Assembly (NCBI RefSeq): GCF_015690345.1
Contig: NZ_JADPUN010000137.1
Span: 1-38,722, forward strand
Direction: 5' to 3'
DNA: 38,722 nucleotides
From: Plantactinospora alkalitolerans
GTDB lineage: Bacteria > Actinomycetota > Actinomycetes > Mycobacteriales > Micromonosporaceae
Position numbers and translations under genes: made by a program
Notes under the pieces: model-generated
Seen by the model: the letters and a program-made list of their open reading frames with translations, nothing else
Told to the model about the DNA's origin: nothing
The model's database searches: none
Shown: piece by piece, positions 33,448 through 38,722 of the stretch
Position numbering within the stretch: position 1 is the first letter of the stretch
Layout of the letters: every line of letters begins with the position of its first letter

Positions 33448-34154
33448 CCGACGCCTCCACCCCGGTCAGCGAACACCATCACGCGGACGTCTCCGGCGGC
33501 TGGCTGCGTCCCGCCGTGTTCGGGGCGATGGACGGTCTGGTCACCAACATCGCGCTGATCGCCGGCGTCGGCGGCGGTGGCGCCGAGCCCCGGAACATCG
33601 TGCTGACCGGATTCGCCGGCCTCGTCGCCGGGGCGATCTCGATGGGCCTGGGCGAGTACACCAGCGTGCAGTCCCAGAACGAGCAGGTCGCCGCCGAGGT
33701 CGCCAAGGAACGCCGCGAGCTGGAGCGGAATCCGGCCGGCGAGGCCCGGGAACTGGCCGACGCCTGGGTGGAGCGCGGGCTGCCCCGCGATCTGGCCGAG
33801 CAGGTGGCGGACGCGCTGCGGGGCAACCCGAAGGAGGCGCTCCGGGTGCACGTCCAGGAGGAGCTCGGCGTCGACGTGAACGAGCGGCCCAGCCCGTGGA
33901 CCGCTGCCTTCTCCTCGTTCCTGTGCTTCTCGGCGGGCGCACTCGTGCCGCTGGTGACGTACCTGCTGGGGTTCTCCAGCCTGTGGCTGGCGTTGGCGGT
34001 GGGCGGTCTCGGCCTGTTCGTCGCCGGTGCGCTGGTCGCCCGGTTCACCAACCGGAAGTGGTGGGTGAGCGGTGGCCGGCAGCTTCTGCTCGGCGCGGCG
34101 GCCACCGCCGCGACGTACCTGGTCGGCCGCCTGATCGGGGTCGGCGTCAGCTGA
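33444..34154 (+). CDS. VIT1/CCC1-family iron/manganese transporter
   Basis: 236 residues with five predicted membrane helices, two near the N-terminus and three after 150. The start is a histidine-containing tail ([20 protein letters not shown]), the first helix reads [19 protein letters not shown] and the family core is [23 protein letters not shown], followed by a charged helical loop (about 75-140) that in relatives binds metal. Such proteins export ferrous iron and manganese from the cytoplasm. The GTG start overlaps the map stop, so the two are translated together; the functional tie (MetAP is metal dependent) is suggestive only. The gene converges with the F420-type reductase, overlapping by 8 bp at the stops. 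Confidence 0.9.
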   Translation: MTDASTPVSEHHHADVSGGWLRPAVFGAMDGLVTNIALIAGVGGGGAEPRNIVLTGFAGLVAGAISMGLGEYTSVQSQNEQVAAEVAKERRELERNPAGEARELADAWVERGLPRDLAEQVADALRGNPKEALRVHVQEELGVDVNERPSPWTAAFSSFLCFSAGALVPLVTYLLGFSSLWLALAVGGLGLFVAGALVARFTNRKWWVSGGRQLLLGAAATAATYLVGRLIGVGVS

Positions 34155-34653
34155 GCGGGGGCCCGGTCGGTGCGAGCCGGAAGATCCGGATGTGGCGACC
34201 ACCGGCCCGGCGCACATAGGTCTGGTACGCCGGCCACTCGGCCACCAGGAGCTGCCACAACCGGTCCCGTTCCGCGCCGTCGACCAGGTGGGCCCGGACC
34301 GGTACCCGGGTGCCGGCGACGGTCACCGTGGCGGACGGTTCGGCGATCAGGTTGAGGGCCCAGGCCGGGTGCTCCGTCCGACCCCAGTTCGACCCGATCA
34401 CCACGTAGCCGTCGCCGTCCTTCACGTAGAGCAACGGGTTGGTCCGCGGTTGGCCGGACCGGCGCCCGGTGGTGGTGATCAGCAACGACGGGATCAGTCC
34501 CAGCGCGACCACCCGACCCCGGGTCAGGCGTGCGACCAGGCGGTCGGCGGGGACCAGCAGCGGAGTGCAGGCGGCGAACCAGCGCCGGTGGCCGAGTCGG
34601 CGGACGAGTCTGCCCAGCGCGGACGCCGGCCTTCCCAGAGTGGACACCGACAC
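34147..34653 (-). CDS. Deazaflavin (F420)-dependent nitroreductase-family protein
   Basis: 168 residues of the DDN/FDOR-A split beta-barrel type. The signature is LLITTTGRRSGQPRTNPLLYVKDGDGYVVIGSNWGRTEHPAWALNL, followed by PVRAHLVDGAERDRLWQLLV and YQTYVRRAGGRHIRIFRL. Family members use coenzyme F420 to reduce quinones, nitroaromatics or related compounds; the natural substrate is unknown here. GTG at 34653 begins MSVSTLGRP just past a 25-bp tandem repeat array that fills the upstream space, so its promoter must lie in or beyond that array. The 3' end overlaps the stop of the VIT1 gene by 8 bp. Confidence 0.9.
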   Translation of the reverse strand: MSVSTLGRPASALGRLVRRLGHRRWFAACTPLLVPADRLVARLTRGRVVALGLIPSLLITTTGRRSGQPRTNPLLYVKDGDGYVVIGSNWGRTEHPAWALNLIAEPSATVTVAGTRVPVRAHLVDGAERDRLWQLLVAEWPAYQTYVRRAGGRHIRIFRLAPTGPPLS

Positions 34654-34658
34654 AGTGT

Positions 34659-34783
34659 GCCGGATCAGGCCGGTCGGCCGGTTGCCGGATCGGGCCGGTC
34701 GGCGGGTTGCCGGATCGGGCCGGTCGGCGGGTTGCCGGATCGGGCCGGTCGGCCGGTTGCCGGATCAGGCCGGTCGGCCGGGG
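34659..34783. repeat. 25-bp tandem repeat, five units
   Basis: Units of 25 bp, GCCGGATCRGGCCGGTCGGC followed by SGGTT, starting at 34659, 34684, 34709, 34734 and 34759. Copies 1 and 5 share A at base 9 and the middle copies have G; the last unit ends GGGG. The array fills the gap between two minus-strand genes and covers the last six codons of the DUF4439 gene. It is not a multiple of three, so it is non-coding for most of its length. No spacers, so not CRISPR. Confidence 0.95.
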
Positions 34784-35187
34784 AACGGCACCGTGGCCGG
34801 GGTGACCCCGGCCGCCCGCCGCCACCTGGTCGCGCGTACCGCCGCGTCGGTGAGCCCGTTCAGCGCACTGCCGCGTTGCGCTCCCTCGGTGGCCGGCAGG
34901 GCGGCTCGCCACACCGCGCCGGTCCGCTCCTCGACCTCGACCGCCAGCCGGAGCGCACTGGCCTCGTCGGTGACCGGAAACGGCAGGGCGTACGCCGGGG
35001 CGGCGACCGGAACCGTGCCGCCCTTGCCGGTCAGCAGCAGGATCAGGCTGTCCCGGCGGCTGCGGTGTGCGGCCTCGGCGGACCGGGCCTGGTCGGCCGC
35101 GTCGCCGTCCAGGTGCACCCCGATCGGCCCGTACGCGTAGATCGCCGCGTGCTCGGCGGCCAGCGCCGCAGCCAGTGCCTCGGACAT
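34765..35187 (-). CDS. DUF4439 ferritin-like domain protein
   Basis: 140 residues, mainly helical, opening SEALAAALAAEHAAIYAYGPIGVHLDGD and containing ERTGAVWRAALPA. Placement next to rimP and a lipoprotein gene matches Rv2844 in Mycobacterium tuberculosis, whose neighbour Rv2843 and rimP occur in the same order. The function is not established; ferritin-like folds bind metals. ATG at 35187 has only a weak ribosome site and overlaps the TGA of the upstream 35-residue repeat peptide (TGATG), so translation is probably coupled. The C-terminus is encoded inside the 25-bp repeat array. Confidence 0.85.
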   Translation of the reverse strand: MSEALAAALAAEHAAIYAYGPIGVHLDGDAADQARSAEAAHRSRRDSLILLLTGKGGTVPVAAPAYALPFPVTDEASALRLAVEVEERTGAVWRAALPATEGAQRGSALNGLTDAAVRATRWRRAAGVTPATVPFPGRPA

Positions 35188-35294
35188 CAGGCCACCCGTC
35201 CCGTCCGCCCGGCGGCGGTCGTCGTTCGGTAGCCGGTCGTCGTTCGGTAGCCGGTCGTCGTCTGGTAGCCGGTCGTCGTCTGGTAGCCGGTCAT
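35187..35294 (-). CDS. 35-residue TGYQTT-repeat peptide, coupled between two genes
   Basis: ATG at 35294-35292 overlaps the stop of the lipoprotein gene (ATGA), with GGAGG 7 bp upstream. Its TGA overlaps the ATG of the DUF4439 gene (TGATG). The product is M, then TGYQTT twice and TGYRTT twice, then TAAGRTGRVA. The sequence is produced by an 18-bp tandem repeat. It may be a true peptide, or an old start region of the DUF4439 gene stretched by slippage. The strong ribosome site and exact overlaps favour translation. Confidence 0.6.
   Translation of the reverse strand: MTGYQTTTGYQTTTGYRTTTGYRTTTAAGRTGRVA
35218..35289. repeat. 18-bp tandem repeat, four units
   Basis: GTCGTCGTTCGGTAGCCG twice (35218-35253) and GTCGTCGTCTGGTAGCCG twice (35254-35289), encoding the TGYRTT/TGYQTT peptide on the minus strand. 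In frame multiples keep the ORF open. Confidence 0.95.
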
Positions 35295-35809
35295 CGGAGC
35301 ACCTCCAGGTGGCTGGCTCGGGCCGCGGTGATCGACCCGACCAGCGCGGCCCGGTCGGCCGGGGCCTCGGTGCACACCTTCGCGGCGGCATCCCGGCCCT
35401 GCTGCTCGGCCTCCCGTAGCTGCTTCAGGGTCGCGGCGGCGGTGACGGCGCCGGAATCTCCGGCGGACGTCGAGGGCGCGACGGTGGCGGAGGGCAGCGT
35501 CGTCCTGGTGACCCGGGCCAGTTCGGCGGCGTGTGCCCGATGGGCTTCGGCGAGCGGGCGGAGCCGGTCCGCCAGCTCCGGGAACGCCGCGATCGTCGCC
35601 TCGTACCGGGCGGCGAGGTCGAGCGCCCCGCCGATCAGTGGCGCGAGTGGGTCCGGTGCGGGCGGCGGGTCGGGTTCGCCGTCGAAGAGACCGCATCCGG
35701 TCAGCGAGCCGGTGGTGCCGACCAGCGCCACCAGGGCGGCTGCTCGTACCACGTCGCGCCGGGACCGCCCCGCCGTCCCGTACTTCTGGTTCGTGTCTCC
35801 GGTCCGCAC
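35291..35809 (-). CDS. Putative Tat-type lipoprotein (Rv2843-like)
   Basis: 172 residues. The N-terminus has a twin-arginine-like motif (SRRDVV) followed by a hydrophobic stretch RAAALVALVGTTGSLTGC with lipobox LTGC. The mature part has a Pro-rich linker (PDPPPAPDPLAP), then helices rich in Ala (AELADRLRPLAEAHRAHAAELARV) and a second helical part. GTG at 35809 is the first start in frame after the divergent intergenic space. Divergent from rimP with a 187-bp gap and followed by a repeat peptide and DUF4439 gene, the same neighbourhood as Rv2843-Rv2844 in mycobacteria. The function is unknown. Confidence 0.8.
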   Translation of the reverse strand: MRTGDTNQKYGTAGRSRRDVVRAAALVALVGTTGSLTGCGLFDGEPDPPPAPDPLAPLIGGALDLAARYEATIAAFPELADRLRPLAEAHRAHAAELARVTRTTLPSATVAPSTSAGDSGAVTAAATLKQLREAEQQGRDAAAKVCTEAPADRAALVGSITAARASHLEVLR

Positions 35810-35996
35810 CGATCAAGTCAACACCATCGGTCGTCGGGACGGCGTTAGCACGGCGTCGTGGCCGCCTCGTCGGTGCGCCGATCGGGCTCCCGGCGGGCCA
35901 GCGCGTTACGCTCTGCGCAGCCGCCGGGCGTATCGGTCCGGTGGCACGCTGGTGTGGCTGCCGGGACGGGGCCGATGATCGCGAGAGGGGGCGGAG

Positions 35997-36707
35997 ATGA
36001 CGCAGCGTGGCCGTGCCACCGGCCGACCGAAGGCGGGTCCCCGCGCTCCGGGGCGCCCCCGTGACGACTCGTCCGCGCGCCGGCTCCGGCTCCGTGCCGT
36101 TATCGAACCCGTGGTGAACGCCGCCGGCTACGACCTCGAGGACCTTTCGGTGTCCCGGGCCGGTCGTCGGTACGTGGTCCGGGTGATCGTCGACGGTGAC
36201 GCGGGCGTCAGCCTGGACGCGGTGGCGGACGTCTCCCGGGCGCTGTCCAAGGCGCTCGACCAGGCGGAGGAGACCGGTGGCGATCTGGTCGCCGGTGAGT
36301 ACCAGCTCGAGGTGAGTTCGCCCGGTGTGGACCGGCCGTTGACCCTGCCCCGGCACTGGCGGCGCAATGTCGGCCGCCTGGTGAAGGTGACCGTGCGCGG
36401 TGCCGGCGAGCCGGTGGCGGCGGCCCCGGGCAGCCCGGGGACGGCGACCGGGTCGACCGGACGACCGACGACCGACCGGCAGGTGACCGTTCGGGTGGTC
36501 GCCGCCGACGAGCACCGGGTGGTGCTGGACACTGACGCCGGACCGACCGGATGGGCGTACGACGACCTGGGGCCCGGACGGGTCCAGGTGGAGTTCAACC
36601 GGTTGGACGAGATCGCGGAAGACGATCTGACCGACGCTGGCGATGATGACTATGACGACGACGTCGAAGACGGCGACGACGAAGATGTGGAGGGCGAGGA
36701 GCGGTGA
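35997..36707 (+). CDS. rimP: Ribosome maturation factor RimP
   Basis: 236 residues; helps mature the 30S subunit. The core runs [37 protein letters not shown], then [37 protein letters not shown] and the C-terminal SH3-like barrel [15 protein letters not shown] ~25-residue Ala/Gly/Thr insert ([18 protein letters not shown]) interrupts the barrel and a strongly acidic tail ([20 protein letters not shown]) ends it; both are extras typical of this phylum but longer than usual. ATG at 35997 has a GGAG site. The stop overlaps the GTG of nusA (GTGA), giving the conserved rimP-nusA-ylxR-infB unit. Confidence 0.97.
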   Translation: MTQRGRATGRPKAGPRAPGRPRDDSSARRLRLRAVIEPVVNAAGYDLEDLSVSRAGRRYVVRVIVDGDAGVSLDAVADVSRALSKALDQAEETGGDLVAGEYQLEVSSPGVDRPLTLPRHWRRNVGRLVKVTVRGAGEPVAAAPGSPGTATGSTGRPTTDRQVTVRVVAADEHRVVLDTDAGPTGWAYDDLGPGRVQVEFNRLDEIAEDDLTDAGDDDYDDDVEDGDDEDVEGEER

Positions 36708-37759
36708 ACATCGACCTCGCGGCGTTGCGGGCCCTTGAGCGCGAACGGGAGATCCCGTTCGACACGATTCTCGCGGCGATCGAGACCGCGTTGCTGACGG
36801 CGTACCGGCACACAGAGGGGGCCCAGGCGCTTGCCCGGGTCGAGATCGACCGTAAGACCGGCGCGGCCCTGGTGTACGCCCAGGAGCAGGACGCCGAGGG
36901 TGCGGTGCTCCGGGAATTCGACGACACTCCACACGATTTCGGTCGGATCGCTGCGATGACCGCGAAGCAGGTCATCCTGCAACGGCTTCGGGAGGCCACC
37001 GACGAGGTGCACTTCGGCGAGTACGCGGGCCGGGACGGTGACCTGGTCACCGGAGTGGTGCAGGCGCACGAGGCGCGCAGCGAGAAGGGCATCGTCTCGG
37101 TCGACCTCGGCAAGGTGGAGGCGGTACTGCCCCAGGCGGAGCAGGTTCCCGGCGAGCTGTACGAGCACGGGCAGCGGCTGCGGTGCGTGGTGGTGCACGT
37201 GGTGAAGGGCTTCCGAGGCCCGCAGATCACTCTGTCCCGTACGCATCCGAACCTGGTGAAGAAGCTGTTCGCCCTGGAGGTGCCGGAGATCGCCGACGGA
37301 ACGGTGGACATCGCGGCGATCGCCCGGGAGGCCGGTCACCGCACCAAGATCGCGGTTCGGTCCACCGTGTCCGGGGTCAACGCGAAGGGCGCCTGCATCG
37401 GCCCGATGGGTCAGCGGGTCCGTGCGGTGATGAGCGAGCTGCACGGTGAGAAGATCGACATTATCGACTGGTCGGACGACCCGGCGACGTTCGTGGGTAA
37501 CGCCCTGTCGCCGGCCAGGGCGCTCCGGGTCGAGGTCGTGGACGCTGCGACCCGGACGGCGCGGGTGACCGTACCTGATTTCCAGCTTTCGTTGGCTATC
37601 GGGCGAGAAGGACAGAATGCCCGTCTTGCCGCCCGCCTCACCGGCTGGCGGATCGACATCCATGCCGATACCGAGCAGGTTCCGAGCCCGGCTCCGGCCG
37701 GCCGGCAGGGCGGTGCTGATCACGCAGCCGAGGCGGACGGAGCGATCTCGAGCGGGTAG
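36704..37759 (+). CDS. nusA: Transcription termination/antitermination factor NusA
   Basis: 351 residues: N-terminal RNA-polymerase-binding domain (about 1-130; [18 protein letters not shown]), S1 domain (about 136-200; [24 protein letters not shown]), KH1 with the loop [15 protein letters not shown] and KH2 with [24 protein letters not shown], then a short tail. It lacks the C-terminal acidic repeats found in E. coli, as is normal for actinobacteria. The GTG overlaps the rimP stop. The following gene ylxR has its own leaderless promoter inside the gap. Confidence 0.97.
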   Translation: MNIDLAALRALEREREIPFDTILAAIETALLTAYRHTEGAQALARVEIDRKTGAALVYAQEQDAEGAVLREFDDTPHDFGRIAAMTAKQVILQRLREATDEVHFGEYAGRDGDLVTGVVQAHEARSEKGIVSVDLGKVEAVLPQAEQVPGELYEHGQRLRCVVVHVVKGFRGPQITLSRTHPNLVKKLFALEVPEIADGTVDIAAIAREAGHRTKIAVRSTVSGVNAKGACIGPMGQRVRAVMSELHGEKIDIIDWSDDPATFVGNALSPARALRVEVVDAATRTARVTVPDFQLSLAIGREGQNARLAARLTGWRIDIHADTEQVPSPAPAGRQGGADHAAEADGAISSG

Positions 37760-37762
37760 GGG

Positions 37763-37775
37763 TAGACTTTCTCAG
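37763..37775 (+). promoter_or_regulatory. -10 element for leaderless ylxR
   Basis: TAGACT (37763-37768) matches the TANNNT consensus and sits 6 bp before the GTG at 37775, implying that the RNA starts at the start codon. It lies in the short gap after nusA and would give a second transcript for ylxR-infB. Confidence 0.55.
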
Positions 37776-38119
37776 TGGTACGACGCGTGTGGCCGGAGCG
37801 CACCTGTGTGGGCTGTCGGCAACGGGCGCCGTCTGGCCAGCTGCTGCGGATTGTCGCGGTCGGCGATGAGACTGGTCACAGCCTCCGACCCGATCCGACC
37901 CGTAGGCTGCCGGGACGGGGGGCGAACCTGCATCCCGACCCGGCCTGCTTCACGCTGGCGCTGCGACGTCGAGCTTTTGGGCGGGCGTTGCGTATCGCTG
38001 GCGTCCCAGACGCGAGTGAGTTGGCCGAGCACCTCCAAGGCGTCGACAAACACGACCGGTCACCCGGCCGGGCGGAATCGACGCAACGGAACCCAAGCAA
38101 GGTAGGACGACCGACATGA
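37775..38119 (+). CDS. ylxR: YlxR/DUF448 RNA-binding protein
   Basis: 114 residues with the diagnostic RTCVGCRQRAPSGQLLRIVA and the later LPGRGANLHPDPACFTLALRRRAFGRAL blocks. The family binds RNA; in some Firmicutes it modulates RNase P, hence the name RnpM there. It sits between nusA and infB, its conserved position. The tail after about residue 85 (KHDRSPGRAESTQRNPSKV) is low in conservation and may be disordered. GTG at 37775 fits the leaderless promoter directly upstream. Confidence 0.93.
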   Translation: MVRRVWPERTCVGCRQRAPSGQLLRIVAVGDETGHSLRPDPTRRLPGRGANLHPDPACFTLALRRRAFGRALRIAGVPDASELAEHLQGVDKHDRSPGRAESTQRNPSKVGRPT

Positions 38120-38173
38120 GCACACGATGAAGTCCCAGAAATGACCAGGCTTCAAGTGCACGAGTGAGGTTGC

Positions 38174-38190
38174 TGCGGGTGCTGCCCGCA
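38174..38190 (+). ncRNA. Small hairpin in the infB leader
   Basis: TGCGGG (38174-38179), a 5-nt loop TGCTG and CCCGCA (38185-38190): a perfect 6-bp stem, 13 nt upstream of the GAGGAG ribosome site of infB. It may influence infB translation or be the remnant of a terminator; no T-tract is present. Confidence 0.3.
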
Positions 38191-38212
38191 CGACCTCGGA
38201 GTGAGGAGTGCA

Positions 38213-38722
38213 GTGGCAGGCAAGGCCCGCGTACACGAGCTGGCTAAAGAGCTCGGGGTCGAAAGCAAGACCGTTCTCGCCAAGTTGAAAGAGATGGGCG
38301 AGTTCGTCAAGTCCGCGTCAAGCACCGTCGAGGCCCCGGTGGCCCGGCGGCTGCGTGGCGCCTTCGTGGCGTCTTCGGAGCCGGCGGCATCCGCCGCTCC
38401 GTCAGCGCCTCCGGCCCCCAAGGCGACCCCGACCCCGGGTCCCGGGGAGCCAAGAGTCTCCGCCAAGCCGGGACCGCCCCGTCGGGTGACGCCACCAGCG
38501 GCGAAGCCCAAGGGTCCGGTTCCGGGTCCGCCGCAGCCGGCGGCTCCGGTCGCCAAGCCGGCGAGCGCCCACGACATCGAGCTGGCCGCGGCCGAGGCTC
38601 GGGCCACGGCGCTGAAGGCCGAGCAGGAGGCGGCGGTCAAGGCCGCCCAGGCCGCTCGGCAGCAGCGCAGCGACACGGTCCGGCGGGAGCCGCCGGCCGA
38701 GGGTGGTCCCACGTCCCGGCCG
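38213..38722 (+). CDS. infB: Translation initiation factor IF-2, N-terminal part (runs off the window)
   Basis: The first 170 codons are present. The product starts [19 protein letters not shown], the conserved IF2-N helix-rich domain, then runs into the Ala/Pro/Lys-rich linker ([21 protein letters not shown]) and a charged helical segment ([21 protein letters not shown]) typical of actinobacterial IF-2. The GTPase and tRNA-binding domains lie outside. GTG at 38213 has GAGGAG 4 bp upstream. Between ylxR and this start lies a 93-bp leader with a hairpin. Confidence 0.96.
   Translation, partial: MAGKARVHELAKELGVESKTVLAKLKEMGEFVKSASSTVEAPVARRLRGAFVASSEPAASAAPSAPPAPKATPTPGPGEPRVSAKPGPPRRVTPPAAKPKGPVPGPPQPAAPVAKPASAHDIELAAAEARATALKAEQEAAVKAAQAARQQRSDTVRREPPAEGGPTSRP

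Noticed and set aside
34659-34783. CRISPR-like array
   Set aside because: Repeats are contiguous with no spacers and no cas genes are nearby.

Overview
The window is high-GC actinobacterial chromosome. Codon use, GTG starts, overlapping stop/start codons and the rimP-nusA-ylxR-infB block all fit, and the long AGGAAGGGCCCCTTCTTAT palindromes at 10988-11041 and 12138-12195 are of a kind I associate with Micromonosporaceae (Micromonospora/Salinispora relatives). The family-level placement is an inference. No rRNA, tRNA, CRISPR array, transposase or phage gene is visible.

Layout. (1) 1-8.6 kb: a beta-1,4-galactan utilisation locus. It has a secreted GH53 galactanase, a GH42 beta-galactosidase, a sugar-binding lipoprotein with two ABC permeases, and a LacI-type regulator. 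Four near-identical 14-bp palindromes (TGTGAGCGCTCACA type) lie in its two control regions. The ABC ATPase is absent and is presumably a shared one encoded elsewhere. (2) 8.7-17.6 kb: an MFS exporter behind a large palindrome, a DUF4081-type GNAT acetyltransferase, an old-yellow-enzyme oxidoreductase boxed by two palindromic repeats, a DAACS-family symporter preceded by a cysteine-containing leader peptide, a DUF998 membrane protein, a PAS-GGDEF-EAL cyclic-di-GMP protein and a DUF456 membrane protein. (3) 17.6-23.1 kb: an XRE/ImmA peptidase with an unknown partner, a tautomerase-like gene and a SARP-type regulator that run into each other tail to tail, a SulP anion transporter and its ArsR-type regulator. 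(4) 23.2-32.5 kb: a tightly coupled amine-catabolism operon (APC permease, glutamine-synthetase-like ligase, aldehyde dehydrogenase). An SDR that often accompanies such genes follows about 4 kb later, after an FG-GAP secreted protein, an ArsR/MFS pair and a glutaredoxin. (5) 32.6-38.7 kb: core genes: methionine aminopeptidase, a VIT1/CCC1 metal transporter, an F420-type nitroreductase, a DUF4439 protein and lipoprotein, then rimP, nusA, ylxR and the start of infB.

The best candidate for an undescribed system is the 25-codon, apparently near-leaderless ORF at 13618-13695. It carries the actinobacterial leader-peptide pattern R..VDLR..S..CC and sits upstream of a DAACS symporter. The family includes cystine symporters, so this looks like a cysteine-responsive attenuator controlling cystine uptake. 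Other unusual points are a translationally coupled 35-residue peptide made of TGYQTT repeats (35187-35294), a 24-bp tandem triplication across the ligase/aldehyde dehydrogenase junction, and the broken tautomerase/SARP pair. Short tandem repeats recur at or near gene ends across the window, suggesting a genome prone to replication slippage.
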